Made by a program: the position numbers and the translations under genes
Shown here: positions 16,442 to 25,319 of the stretch, piece after piece
Layout: the number at the start of each line of letters is the position of its first letter
Numbering within the stretch: position 1 is the first letter of the stretch
Notes under the pieces: generated by a model
Databases searched by the model: none
What the model saw: the letters and a program-made list of their open reading frames with translations, nothing else
What the model was told of the DNA's origin: nothing
Origin: Sphingomonadales bacterium
Lineage (GTDB): Bacteria > Pseudomonadota > Alphaproteobacteria > Sphingomonadales > Sphingomonadaceae
Reading direction: 5' to 3'
Assembly (NCBI GenBank): GCA_019750455.1
Contig: JAIEOM010000052.1
Span: 1-51,677 of the forward strand
Length of the DNA stretch: 51,677 nt

Positions 16442-17809
16442 TCATTCCTTCGCCACCGGCTCGAAGGCTCCCCCGGGCACGGCGCTAGAGACGGGAGAGC
16501 AGAATGTGCCCGCACATGCCGCCACGCCGAACATCCAGTCGTCGCCGCGAAGCTTCTTGACGTGTTTGAATACTCGTCCTTCCGCGACAGCGACGGCGTT
16601 GGCGGCCTCGGAGCCATCAATGTAGACCAGCGCGAAGTCCTCGCCCCAAGCGGGCGCATCGGTCGCGCGGGCGACCACCGAGTAGATTTGCGCGCCGGGA
16701 ACGGCTTTCCAGCTTATCTCGGTGTCCACCCGCACCGCCGCATCCACCGCAACCTTGGGCGGCATCGGCGCGCGGGCGAGCGCGTCGAGGGCGCGCACGT
16801 TCAGCTTCGTCACCCCGGCGAGATAGGCGAAGTCCATCTCTTCGATGGTATCGCCATAGAACACCCCGCCCTCGGTGCGCAGGTCCTGGTGCTGGTGGTC
16901 GTAATCCTCGACCCCCACGGAAAAGCGGATCGCGGGGTAGCCCTTCTGGAGGAACGGCACCTGATCCCCGCCCCGCCCCATGCGGTCGGTGCGCCAGATC
17001 TGGCGGACTTGCAGCCCGTCAGGGTGCTTCTCCGCCAGCCCTGCCACCCAGCGCGACAGGTTGCGCGAGGGCGTGTCGTTCTCGCCGCCGAACCGTGTCT
17101 GCGCGGCGCGCAAGCGGTCGGTGAGGTCGGCGCGCGGGCCTTCGGAAAAGACGCGCACGATCTTCGGCTCGCAATAGCCGTCCGCGCCGCAGGAATTGCC
17201 GACGATGTCGTTATTGAGCACGGCTTTCACCGTGAACCCCTGCGCCTCGGCCCAGTTGGCGAGGATCTGTCCGCCGTGGAGACCCTGCTCCTCGCCCGAG
17301 AGCAGGGCGTAGATGATGGTGGTGGGATATTTCGTGCCGGAGAGGACCCGTGCGGCCTCGATGACCAGCGCGGTGCCGCTGCCATCGTCATTGGCGCCGG
17401 GGGCACCGGAAGTCGCGTCCATCACGTCGCTTACGCGGCTGTCGATATGGCCCTGGACGATCACGACCTCGTTCGGGCGCTCGGTGCCGCGCTGAATCGC
17501 AACTGCGTTGCGCACGAGCGTCGGGGTCGGAATACGCGATCCGGTGACGGTCTCGCCCACGGGCAGCACCTCAAGGCACCCACCGCACCTCGCGCCGATG
17601 CGGCGGAATTCGTCCAGCCCCCAATCGACCGCCGCGCCGATCCCGCGCTTGGGGTCGGTTTGCGAGGACAGGGTGTGGCGCGTGCCGAAGCTGACGAGCT
17701 TGGCGACGTCCTGCTCCAGCCTTTCGGCGGAGACCTGTTCGGCGGGGTCGGTCTGGGCGGAGAGCGGAGTGGCCGCGAGGGCGGCGAGCAGCAGGGCGCG
17801 TTTCAACAT
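16442..17809 (-). CDS. Secreted M28 family zinc aminopeptidase
   Basis: Periplasmic or secreted metallopeptidase of 455 residues with a signal peptide (about 1-19, ending TPLSAQ). The M28 metal-binding motifs appear in order: GHIDSRVSD (His), GANDDGSGTA (bridging Asp), SGEEQGLHG (catalytic Glu and metal Glu), LNNDIVGN (Asp) and a late His in DYDHQHQD. The C-terminal region after about residue 350 looks like a beta-rich fibronectin-III-like extension (EISWKAVPGAQIYSVVARATD). The family cleaves N-terminal residues from peptides, so this one probably supports peptide scavenging. It lies between proS and rnr on the same strand, probably as its own unit. Confidence 0.9.
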   Translation of the reverse strand: MLKRALLLAALAATPLSAQTDPAEQVSAERLEQDVAKLVSFGTRHTLSSQTDPKRGIGAAVDWGLDEFRRIGARCGGCLEVLPVGETVTGSRIPTPTLVRNAVAIQRGTERPNEVVIVQGHIDSRVSDVMDATSGAPGANDDGSGTALVIEAARVLSGTKYPTTIIYALLSGEEQGLHGGQILANWAEAQGFTVKAVLNNDIVGNSCGADGYCEPKIVRVFSEGPRADLTDRLRAAQTRFGGENDTPSRNLSRWVAGLAEKHPDGLQVRQIWRTDRMGRGGDQVPFLQKGYPAIRFSVGVEDYDHQHQDLRTEGGVFYGDTIEEMDFAYLAGVTKLNVRALDALARAPMPPKVAVDAAVRVDTEISWKAVPGAQIYSVVARATDAPAWGEDFALVYIDGSEAANAVAVAEGRVFKHVKKLRGDDWMFGVAACAGTFCSPVSSAVPGGAFEPVAKE

Positions 17810-17846
17810 TCGCCCTGTCTGCCCGCCCCTTCCCGGCGGCGCAAGC

Positions 17847-19391
17847 CTAGTAGGCGCGCGCCACCAGAATGCGCTCGACCGCCGGTTCGCCGGTGAAGAT
17901 GCACGCGCCGCTCGCAGGCTCGGCGCCGCGGGGCACGTTGCGGATGGTGAGCTTCACCGCCTTGAGCTTCTCGACCACGGCTTCGAGCGCCGCGCCGGTG
18001 GGCTTGGCCCATTCGACCTCGACCCAGCCGGGATACTTCCCGCTCTTCTCGAAGTGATCGACCACCGCGGTCCACTCGGTCACCCCGCGCTTGATATTGG
18101 CATCGCGCCGGTCGCGGGCTTCCTCGTAGAGACCCTGCTGGATCGCCTCGAGCAATGCGCCCGCTTCTCCCACGAAATCGGCGTGGGCGGGATAGGTGAA
18201 CGCAGGCTTGCCGTTGTCCCTGTTCCACAAGGCATCGCGGCGCAGGACCGCGATCTTTCCCTCGGCCATGTCGCGCGGGCCGACTTCGATGATGATCGGC
18301 GCGCCCTTGCGCACCCAGTCCCAGCGCTTGGCGGCGGCCTTGCCGGGCTTCGTGTCGAGCAACACGCGCACCCGCTCGCCGAGCGCGGTTTGCGAAGCCA
18401 GCGCGGCACGCACGGTTTCGCAATAGGCGATCAGCTCGGCGTCCTCCGGCGCCTCACGCAGCATCGGGATGATGACGATCTGCTGTGGCGCGATAGCGGG
18501 CGGCACGCGCAGGCCATCATCGTCGCCGTGGGTCATGATGACACCGCCGATCATCCGGGTCGAGACGCCCCAGCTGGTCGTGTGGCAATATTGCTGGGTG
18601 CCCTCGCGGTCCTGGAACTGGATGCCGGCGGCATGGGCGAAATTGGTGCCGAGGTAGTGCGAGGTGCCCGCCTGCAGCGCCTTGCCGTCCTGCATCATCG
18701 CCTCGATCGACCACGTCTCGACCGCGCCTGGGAAACGTTCGTTCTCCGGCTTTTCGCCCGCGATCACAGGGAGCGCGAGATCATCCTCGGCGCAGGCGCG
18801 ATACATTTCCAGCGCACGGTGCGTCTCGGCGAGCGCATCTTCTCGGGTCTCGTGCGCGGTGTGGCCTTCCTGCCAGAGGAATTCGCTGGTGCGCAGGAAC
18901 ATCCGCGTGCGCATTTCCCAGCGCACCACGTTGGCCCACTGGTTGGTGAGCAGCGGCAGATCGCGCCACGATTGCACCCAGCGCGCCATGGCATCGCCGA
19001 TGATGGTTTCCGACGTGGGACGCACCACCAGCGGCTCTTCGAGCTTGGCTTCGGGATCGGGGATCAGCCCGCCCTTGCCGTCGGCAATCAGGCGGTGGTG
19101 CGTGACGACCGCCATTTCCTTGGCGAAGCCTTCGACGTGTTCCGCCTCACGAGTGAAATTGGCGAGCGGGATGAACAGCGGAAAGTAGCAGTTCTGCACG
19201 CCCGCAGCCTTGATCCGGTCGTCCATCAGCCGCTGGATGCGTTCCCAGATGCCATAGCCCCACGGCTTGATCACCATGCAGCCGCGCACGCCGGATTCCT
19301 CGGCGAGGTCGGCGGCGGAGATCACCTCCTGATACCACTTGGCGAAGTCGTCTTCGCGCTTGATGGTGAGCGCATGGCGGATCTGGGACAC
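17847..19391 (-). CDS. proS: Prolyl-tRNA synthetase, archaeal/eukaryal type
   Basis: Class II synthetase of 514 residues charging tRNA-Pro. It has the class II motifs, with RPTSETIIG and motif 2 around RWEMRTRMFLRTSEFLWQEGH, and the HGDDDGLRVPP motif 3 region. The last residues end in a C-terminal tyrosine (ILVARAY), a hallmark of archaeal/eukaryal-type ProRS. The bacterial-type INS editing insertion between motifs 2 and 3 is absent. The C-terminal domain has lost most zinc cysteines; one remains in GACIFTG. Bacteria carry either type, and this type does occur in sphingomonads. The gene lies 60 bases downstream of phaR. Confidence 0.93.
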   Translation of the reverse strand: MSQIRHALTIKREDDFAKWYQEVISAADLAEESGVRGCMVIKPWGYGIWERIQRLMDDRIKAAGVQNCYFPLFIPLANFTREAEHVEGFAKEMAVVTHHRLIADGKGGLIPDPEAKLEEPLVVRPTSETIIGDAMARWVQSWRDLPLLTNQWANVVRWEMRTRMFLRTSEFLWQEGHTAHETREDALAETHRALEMYRACAEDDLALPVIAGEKPENERFPGAVETWSIEAMMQDGKALQAGTSHYLGTNFAHAAGIQFQDREGTQQYCHTTSWGVSTRMIGGVIMTHGDDDGLRVPPAIAPQQIVIIPMLREAPEDAELIAYCETVRAALASQTALGERVRVLLDTKPGKAAAKRWDWVRKGAPIIIEVGPRDMAEGKIAVLRRDALWNRDNGKPAFTYPAHADFVGEAGALLEAIQQGLYEEARDRRDANIKRGVTEWTAVVDHFEKSGKYPGWVEVEWAKPTGAALEAVVEKLKAVKLTIRNVPRGAEPASGACIFTGEPAVERILVARAY

Positions 19392-19450
19392 GGGTGCTGG
19401 CTTCCTGCTTGAACGATGCGGCCGCTGCCGCGAGCGCCGCGCGCTTTGCC

Positions 19451-20029
19451 TTATTTGCCGAGTTCGTCCAGCTTCTTTTGCATGGCTGCCATCTGTTCGC
19501 GCAGAACGGCAATCTCGTCACGCGCTTCGGACGCGGGTTTGGCCGCCGGTTTGTCCTTGCCCTTGCCAAACCCCGGCATGAACACATCGGCGGCTGCGCG
19601 CATCATCGCCATGTTGGTTTCGTGGATCGCGGCGAAGGGTGTCGCGCTGATCCCCTTTTCGAAGGCCTCGCGGATTTTCGACTGGTTGTCGCGGAAATTG
19701 GCCATGCTGGCTTCGAGGTAGGACGGCATCAGCGCCTGCATCGAATTGCCGTACATGCCGATCAGCTGGCGCAGGAAGCTTACCGGGAGCATCTGCTGCC
19801 CGCCGTTGGCCTCTTCATCCATGATGATCTGGGTCAGGATCTGATGCGTGATGTCGTCGCCGGTCTTGGCATCAAGCACCTGGAACTCGACATTCTCGCG
19901 CACCATTTTGGCGAGGTCCTCAAGCGTGATGTAGGTTGACGAGGCAGTGTTATAGAGTCGGCGGTTGGCGTATTTCTTGATGATGATCGCATCACCTGCC
20001 TGCCCTGATGCCGTTTTCGTCCTGACCAT
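19451..20029 (-). CDS. phaR: Polyhydroxyalkanoate synthesis repressor PhaR
   Basis: DNA- and PHA-binding regulator of 192 residues. The N-terminal PHB/PHA accumulation domain is clear (IIIKKYANRRLYNTASSTYITLEDLAKMV), followed by DDITHQILTQIIMDEEANGG. The C-terminus ends in a short coiled coil (EIAVLREQMAAMQKKLDELG). PhaR represses phasin and PHA genes and responds to PHA granules. The start ATG at 20027-20029 has a good AAGGA ribosome site just upstream; an in-frame ATG 39 bases further up is possible. No other PHA gene is in the window. Confidence 0.92.
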   Translation of the reverse strand: MVRTKTASGQAGDAIIIKKYANRRLYNTASSTYITLEDLAKMVRENVEFQVLDAKTGDDITHQILTQIIMDEEANGGQQMLPVSFLRQLIGMYGNSMQALMPSYLEASMANFRDNQSKIREAFEKGISATPFAAIHETNMAMMRAAADVFMPGFGKGKDKPAAKPASEARDEIAVLREQMAAMQKKLDELGK

Positions 20030-20115
20030 TGATCCTTGACCCCGCGTAATTTTTTGCGCTGGGGTCATCTTAGCACCTGCACAAGCTGCGGTGCAACAAC
20101 ATCGGATAATGCAGC

Positions 20116-21198
20116 CTAACAGGCCCTTAGACGTCGTCCGATGACAGTCAGCATTTCATAGGGGGAAAGCCCGTTTTGCTGTGCAGCATCGGCAATGTCC
20201 CACGGCACCTGAAGCCAGTCGCCCGCAACAAGTTCCGGCGCTTCGGCAAGGTCGACCACGATCATATCCATCGACACCTTGCCGAGGATCGGCAGACGGC
20301 GACCTTCGTGGTGGAGGGCATTGCCGGCGCCGCGCATGCGCAGGAAACCGTCGGCGTAACCGATCGATACCGTGCCGACCCGCATGTGCGTGTTGGCGAT
20401 GAAGGTGGCGTTGTATCCCACCCCCTCGCCCGGAGCGATCTGGCGGCACTGGAGCAGCTGCGCCTCGATCCGGGCCACCGGGCGGATGTGTCCGGCGAGT
20501 TCCTCGCGCGGCACGCCGCCATAAAGCGCGAGGCCGGGGCGGGTGAGGTCGAAGGCAAAGGCCTCGCCGAGGCCGATCCCAGCGCTGTTGGCGAGGCTGA
20601 GGCGGCGGTGCGGAATCGTGTCGGCCGCCTCGCGCAGGAGTTCGGCCTGCATCCGGTTCATCGCGGTGCGTTCATCCGCGCTGGCGAGGTGGCTCATCAG
20701 GATGTCGATATCGAGCGTGGCGATGCGCGGGTCGCCCGCTTCGGCGAGCGCGATGCCGAGCCGGTTGATGCCGGTGTCGACCATCAGGTGGCACGGACCG
20801 CCGCCGGTTCTCGTCCACAATTCAGCCTGTTCGAGCGAGTTGATCACCGGAACGGCGCCGGTTGCCCGGGCATAGGCGCAGTCGGCTTCGGACAGCACCC
20901 CGTGCAGCACCGCCACCTGCGATCCCTGCACGTGAGCGATGACGCCAGCGACTTCGCTCCAGTGGGCGACGAAGAAGGTCCTGCATCCCGCATCGCGCAG
21001 AACCGGAACACAGCGATCGACACCCAGGCCGTAGCAGTCGGCCTTGACCGCGGCCCCGGCGCTGGCCGTTCCCGAGAGGGCATCAAGCGCAGCCCAATTG
21101 GCGGCAAGCGCCACCCTGTCGACAGTCAGACGCAGGCTGGGCGGAGGCAAGAGGGGGTCTGGAATCGGGTCCATTTTCCGCAAATAGCTGTCATTCAT
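20116..21198 (-). CDS. alr: Alanine racemase
   Basis: PLP-dependent racemase of 360 residues making D-alanine for the cell wall. The PLP lysine is K52 in AVKADCYGLG and the catalytic tyrosine is in GVGYNATFIANT. The start MNDSYLRKMDP (ATG 21196-21198) overlaps the stop of the upstream transporter gene by 8 bases; MDPIPDP at 21174 and an ORF start at 21249 are alternatives. The barrel starts with LRLTVDRVALAANWAAL. It lies at the end of the radA-cvpA-IscU-like-transporter series. Supplying D-Ala complements the D-Ala-D-Ala carboxypeptidase gene elsewhere in the window, but they are not linked genetically. Confidence 0.93.
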   Translation of the reverse strand: MNDSYLRKMDPIPDPLLPPPSLRLTVDRVALAANWAALDALSGTASAGAAVKADCYGLGVDRCVPVLRDAGCRTFFVAHWSEVAGVIAHVQGSQVAVLHGVLSEADCAYARATGAVPVINSLEQAELWTRTGGGPCHLMVDTGINRLGIALAEAGDPRIATLDIDILMSHLASADERTAMNRMQAELLREAADTIPHRRLSLANSAGIGLGEAFAFDLTRPGLALYGGVPREELAGHIRPVARIEAQLLQCRQIAPGEGVGYNATFIANTHMRVGTVSIGYADGFLRMRGAGNALHHEGRRLPILGKVSMDMIVVDLAEAPELVAGDWLQVPWDIADAAQQNGLSPYEMLTVIGRRLRAC

Positions 21199-22822
21199 CG
21201 ACAAAGTCTCGCGGAGGGCCTCCCGGAATACCCCACCATGCCACCGCAAGGCCGAAGGCGACCACCGCCCAAGTATACCACAGCCCGGCGTAGATATCCC
21301 CGGTCCGGGCCACGATCACCCCGGCGATCAGGGGCAGGAAGCCGCCAAGATAGCCTGCGCCGATATGGTAGGGAATAGACATCGAGGAATAGCGGATGCG
21401 CGGCGGGAACATCTCGGACAGCAGCGCCGCGACCGAACCATAGGTCAGCGCCGACAGCATCCCCAGCGCCAGCAGCACCGCGCCGATGCCGAGCACGCGG
21501 CCAAGCGGCGGGGTCTGCTTCGCAAAGTCGAAGCCGTATTCTCCAAGCGCCGCATGCAGCCCGCTGCGCCGCGCTGCGCCGTCGCTAAACCACGCCGGAT
21601 CGATTGCGACCGGGTTGCCGCCCGCCGTGATCGCCAGCGGCCCGCCAGCCTCAAGCGTATAGGGCACGCCCGATGCGGTCAGCGTCTCGAGCAGCTTGCC
21701 GCAATCGGTCTGATCGCGCTTGAACAGCTCGGCAAAGGGATCGGTTTCGCACGCCGGGCCGCTCACCACGATCGGTGTGCGCTCCGCCGCCTCGGCAATA
21801 CCGGGGTTGGCGAAGCTGCCCATCAGCCAGAACAGCGGGAACAGCAGCGCCAGCGTCAGCACCGAACCGATGATGATCGGCTTCTTGCGCCCCACCCGAT
21901 CGGACCATTTGCCGATGATCACGTAGAACGTCATCACGATCAGCCCCGTGACCAGCAGCACCAGCTCCACGGTCAGATCGGCGACATGCATCGGCCCGCG
22001 CAGAAAGCTCATCGCCGAGAAGAAGCCAGTGTACCACACGGTCGTCAGGATGCCGGTGATCCCGAACAGGGCGACGAACAGCCGCTTGGGGTTGCCTGGA
22101 TAGGTCATGCTTTCGACGAAGGGATTGCCGCTCGTCTCGCCCGCGGCCTTCATCGCCTGGAACACCGGGCTTTCCGAAAGTTTCAGCCGCATCCACAGCG
22201 AAATGGCCAGCAGCGCGATGGACAGCAGGAAGGGCACGCGCCAGCCCCATGCCGCAAAGGCATCGGACGGGATCAGCGCGCGGCAGGCGATCACCACGAT
22301 GATCGACAGGACAAAGCCTCCGGCCACACTCGCCTGAATGAAGCTGGTGTAGAAGCCGCGCTTTTCGGGCGGGGCGTGTTCGGCGACATAGATTGCCGCG
22401 CCGCCATATTCGCCGCCCAGCGCCAATCCCTGCACCACCCGCAGCAGGATGACGATGATGGGCGCGGCGATGCCGATGGTGTCGATGGTTGGGATCAGAC
22501 CCACCCCTGCCGTGGCGATGCCCATCAGGGTGACGGTCACGAGGAAGGTGTATTTGCGCCCCAGCTTGTCCCCCAGAAAGCCGAACAGCACCGCGCCCAG
22601 CGGGCGGAAGGCGAAACCGACCGCGAAGGTCGACCACACCAGCAACAGGCCCAGTGTTTCGTTATCGGTGGCGTAGAAGGCATCCTTGAGGATGTAGGCG
22701 AGCGTGCCGTAGATGAAGAAATCGTACCATTCGAAGATCGTGCCCGCGCTCGATGCGCCGATCACCATGCGGATTTCTTTCTCTGACGGCTCGCGATCCG
22801 CGAGCGCCTGCGCCTCAGCCAT
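21191..22822 (-). CDS. MFS transporter of the metabolite:H+ symporter (MHS) type, with a large loop insert
   Basis: Inner-membrane transporter of 543 residues with about 12 predicted helices. The start region SSAGTIFEWYDFFIYGTLA is the MHS-family signature (ProP, KgtP, ShiA-like), and the loop 2-3 motif is GFLGDKLGRKYT. The glutamate-rich, acidic helix-5 region LALGGEYGGAAIYVAEHAP is also family-typical. A soluble stretch of roughly 100 residues (from about NPGIAEAAERTP to FDFAKQTPPLGRV) interrupts the C-terminal half and contains two cysteines (ACETDP, DCGKLL). Such an insert is longer than in KgtP or ProP. The substrate is probably an organic acid or compatible solute but cannot be named. 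The gene overlaps alr by 8 bases. Confidence 0.88.
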   Translation of the reverse strand: MAEAQALADREPSEKEIRMVIGASSAGTIFEWYDFFIYGTLAYILKDAFYATDNETLGLLLVWSTFAVGFAFRPLGAVLFGFLGDKLGRKYTFLVTVTLMGIATAGVGLIPTIDTIGIAAPIIVILLRVVQGLALGGEYGGAAIYVAEHAPPEKRGFYTSFIQASVAGGFVLSIIVVIACRALIPSDAFAAWGWRVPFLLSIALLAISLWMRLKLSESPVFQAMKAAGETSGNPFVESMTYPGNPKRLFVALFGITGILTTVWYTGFFSAMSFLRGPMHVADLTVELVLLVTGLIVMTFYVIIGKWSDRVGRKKPIIIGSVLTLALLFPLFWLMGSFANPGIAEAAERTPIVVSGPACETDPFAELFKRDQTDCGKLLETLTASGVPYTLEAGGPLAITAGGNPVAIDPAWFSDGAARRSGLHAALGEYGFDFAKQTPPLGRVLGIGAVLLALGMLSALTYGSVAALLSEMFPPRIRYSSMSIPYHIGAGYLGGFLPLIAGVIVARTGDIYAGLWYTWAVVAFGLAVAWWGIPGGPPRDFVDE

Positions 22823-22873
22823 GTCCCTTTTGTCCCCTTCTGCCGCTGTCGGCGGTCTTATTCCCTTGCGTCC

Positions 22874-23323
22874 CTAGCGCGCGGGAGCGACCTGTGAAAG
22901 CGCCTCGCACGCGGCCTTCCACGGCAAGAGCAGCGCGCCGTGACGGCCCGGGTGATCGCGCGCGGGAGCGAGCGCGCCGATGCCGGGCCAGGCGGGCAGA
23001 TCGCCCTCGCCCGCCAGCCAGCGTTCCAAGGCCTGTGCAGCGAGCAAGATATCGCCGGGATCACGCCCACGCGCCTCCCGGGCGAGCAGGGCTGCCGAAG
23101 CCTGCCCGATGGCGCAGGCGCTGACCGCCATGCCGATGGCGCTGATCAGCCCGGCGCCGTCTACCGCCAGACCAAGCGCGATGACACTGCCGCAGCTGCG
23201 TGAACGTGTCTCCGCGCGCAAAGGCAGGTTTTCGGTCAGGGGAAAGTCCGCCAGCCCTGTCGCCAGTGCAAGCAGTTCAGGCGTGTAGAGCTTCGAACTC
23301 GCGCGCGCGTTCACCGCGGCCAC
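22874..23323 (-). CDS. IscU/NifU-N-like scaffold protein lacking canonical ligands
   Basis: Small 149-residue protein of the IscU-like fold. The region around the first cysteine (SRSCGSVIALGL, C44) aligns with IscU's PACGD, and C70 in SACAIGQASAALL aligns with the GCG.A segment. The usual third cluster ligand (His-Cys) appears as RHG in GRHGALLLPW, so the cysteine is replaced by glycine, and the IscU aspartate after the first cysteine is serine. Another cysteine, C139, lies 10 residues further. The start is GTG at 23321-23323, sharing one base with the cvpA stop. Sphingomonads carry such IscU-like genes next to cvpA and radA. A classical Fe-S scaffold role is doubtful. Confidence 0.75.
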   Translation of the reverse strand: MAAVNARASSKLYTPELLALATGLADFPLTENLPLRAETRSRSCGSVIALGLAVDGAGLISAIGMAVSACAIGQASAALLAREARGRDPGDILLAAQALERWLAGEGDLPAWPGIGALAPARDHPGRHGALLLPWKAACEALSQVAPAR

Positions 23324-23865
23324 TACTTGAACTTGGCCGCAGCGGCCTCCCGCGCTTCATCCTCGCCGCGCAGCCGCTCGCGCCGCACCGCGATCGCAGG
23401 GAGAAGCTGGCGCGAGAAAGCGTCGGCTGCGGCATAGGTGCGCGCGCCCGTGATCCATTGCGGGCGGCCGCTATAGCCCCAGCTGTCATCGAAGCCGGTG
23501 ACCAGCAGCGCAAAGGCGAACACCGCGATCAGCGCGCCCTTCACGCCGCCGAAACCGAAGCCGAGCACGCGGTCGATCGGCCCGAGCACCGCGCCCTCGC
23601 TCGCCTCGCTGGCATTGCCGATGATCAGCTTCATCGCCGAATAGGGGATCAGCAGCAGCAGCACGAAAGCCAGCAGCGAAACCGCCGGCTCTGCCTTGTA
23701 GGCGTAGCGCAGGCCTTCGGTCAGATAGGGGTGGAGGAAATGCAGCGCCAGCGCGGCCATGATCCACGAGGCGAGGCTGAGCACCTCCTGGACAAGCCCG
23801 CGTGTGAAGCCGCCGATGGCGGCAACGCCGACGATGAGTGCGATGAGGATGTCGAGAAGTGCCAT
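23323..23865 (-). CDS. cvpA: CvpA family membrane protein
   Basis: Inner-membrane protein of 180 residues. The CvpA domain shows four hydrophobic segments (about 5-22, 28-45, 62-80 and 103-123) and the conserved GFTRGLVQEVLSLASWIMA near the N-terminus and DRVLGFGFGGVKGALIA later. CvpA is needed for colicin V production in E. coli and has been linked to envelope integrity. A hydrophilic, charged C-terminal tail follows (AVRRERLRGEDEAREAAA). It lies 14 bases downstream of radA and its stop shares a base with the IscU-like start (TAGTG). This is a common arrangement in alphaproteobacteria, where purF often follows; here purF does not. Confidence 0.9.
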   Translation of the reverse strand: MALLDILIALIVGVAAIGGFTRGLVQEVLSLASWIMAALALHFLHPYLTEGLRYAYKAEPAVSLLAFVLLLLIPYSAMKLIIGNASEASEGAVLGPIDRVLGFGFGGVKGALIAVFAFALLVTGFDDSWGYSGRPQWITGARTYAAADAFSRQLLPAIAVRRERLRGEDEAREAAAAKFK

Positions 23866-23879
23866 GTTGGCGCGCAGGA

Positions 23880-25247
23880 TTATGCGTTGCCAATCACCTG
23901 GTCAACGACGTTCGCAAGTGCAGCGAGGCCGCGATAGTCTGCGCCCCTTTCGGTGTTCGCCCCGCCAGCGGGGCCGTAGCAACGCGCAAAGCCCAGCTTG
24001 GCCGCCTCGCGCAGGCGCAGCGGGGCGTGGGCGACGGGGCGGATCTCGCCCGCAAGGCTCACCTCGCCGAACCATGCGGTCTTGTCGGGCAGCGGGCGGT
24101 CCGCGAGGGCCGATACCAGCGCAGCAGCCACCGCAAGATCGGCGGCAGGGTCGGTCAGTCGATAGCCGCCCGCGATATTGAGATAGACCTCCGCCGAGGA
24201 AAAGTTGAGGCCGCAGCGCGATTCAAGCACCGCGAGCAGCATGGCCAGCCGCCCGCTGTCCCACCCTACCACTGCCCGGCGCGGCGTGGCGCCCGATTGC
24301 AACCGCACGATCAGCGCCTGGATTTCGACCAGCACTGGCCGCGTGCCTTCCAGTGCCGGGAACACCGCGCTCCCCGCCAGCGGCGTCTCGCGGCCCGAAA
24401 GGAACAGCAGCGAAGGATTGGCGACCTCCTCCAGCCCTTCGGTGGCCATGGCGAACACCCCGATCTCGTCCACCGCGCCGAAGCGGTTCTTGAGCGCGCG
24501 CAGGATGCGATACTGGTGCGAACGCTCTCCCTCGAAGCTCATCACCACATCGACCATGTGTTCGAGCACGCGCGGCCCGGCGATGGTGCCGTCCTTGGTG
24601 ACGTGGCCGACGAGAACCAGCGCGCAGCCGCTTTCCTTGGCGTAGCGGATCAGTTCGAGCGCGCACCCGCGAACCTGCGAGACGGTGCCCGGCGCACCCT
24701 CGATGGTGTCGGAATGCATCGTCTGGATCGAATCGATCACCAGCAGCGCAGGCGGATCGCCCTGCCCCAGCGTCGTAAGGATATCGCGCACCGAGGTTTC
24801 CGATGCGAGGCGGATCGGCGCATCGGCCACGCCCATGCGGGAAGCGCGCAGCCGCACCTGCCCGGCAGCTTCCTCCCCGCTGACGTAAACCACATCATTG
24901 CCGCCGCGCGCGATGGTCGCGGCGCATTGCAGCAGCAGGGTCGACTTTCCGATCCCCGGATCGCCGCCCAGCAGCACCGCCGAGCCGGGTACCAGCCCGC
25001 CACCGAGCGCGCGGTCGAACTCGGCGAGACCCGTCGACTTCCTTACCGGTAGCTGCGTCGGGGCGTTCAGCGGCTCGAAGGCCACAGCCCGCCCGCCGCT
25101 CGACAGGTCGTGCTTCTGCGAGAAGACCGTCGCCGGAACATCCTCGACCAGCGTGTTCCACTGCCCGCAATCGGCGCATTGCCCCTGCCAGCGGTGCGAG
25201 ACCGATCCGCACTCCTGACACACATACCGGCGCTTCGTTTTAGCCAT
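23880..25247 (-). CDS. radA: DNA repair protein RadA
   Basis: RecA-like branch-migration ATPase (RadA/Sms) of 455 residues. It has an N-terminal C4 zinc finger (C10, C13, C24, C27 in CQECG...CADCG), a Walker A GGDPGIGKSTLLLQ at about residues 93-106, and the RadA-specific KNRFG motif (LKNRFGAVDEIGVF). A C-terminal Lon-protease-like domain follows, with no catalytic dyad needed. It promotes branch migration of recombination intermediates. It lies back to back with the patatin-like gene, and the promoters of both must lie within the 70 or so bases between them or within coding sequence. Confidence 0.95.
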   Translation of the reverse strand: MAKTKRRYVCQECGSVSHRWQGQCADCGQWNTLVEDVPATVFSQKHDLSSGGRAVAFEPLNAPTQLPVRKSTGLAEFDRALGGGLVPGSAVLLGGDPGIGKSTLLLQCAATIARGGNDVVYVSGEEAAGQVRLRASRMGVADAPIRLASETSVRDILTTLGQGDPPALLVIDSIQTMHSDTIEGAPGTVSQVRGCALELIRYAKESGCALVLVGHVTKDGTIAGPRVLEHMVDVVMSFEGERSHQYRILRALKNRFGAVDEIGVFAMATEGLEEVANPSLLFLSGRETPLAGSAVFPALEGTRPVLVEIQALIVRLQSGATPRRAVVGWDSGRLAMLLAVLESRCGLNFSSAEVYLNIAGGYRLTDPAADLAVAAALVSALADRPLPDKTAWFGEVSLAGEIRPVAHAPLRLREAAKLGFARCYGPAGGANTERGADYRGLAALANVVDQVIGNA

Positions 25248-25319
25248 AGTTGGGCGCTGTAACGAGAACAGATGACGAACGCAATTGCATTGCTTCTGTC
25301 TTCCCCGCTAGATGCTGCC

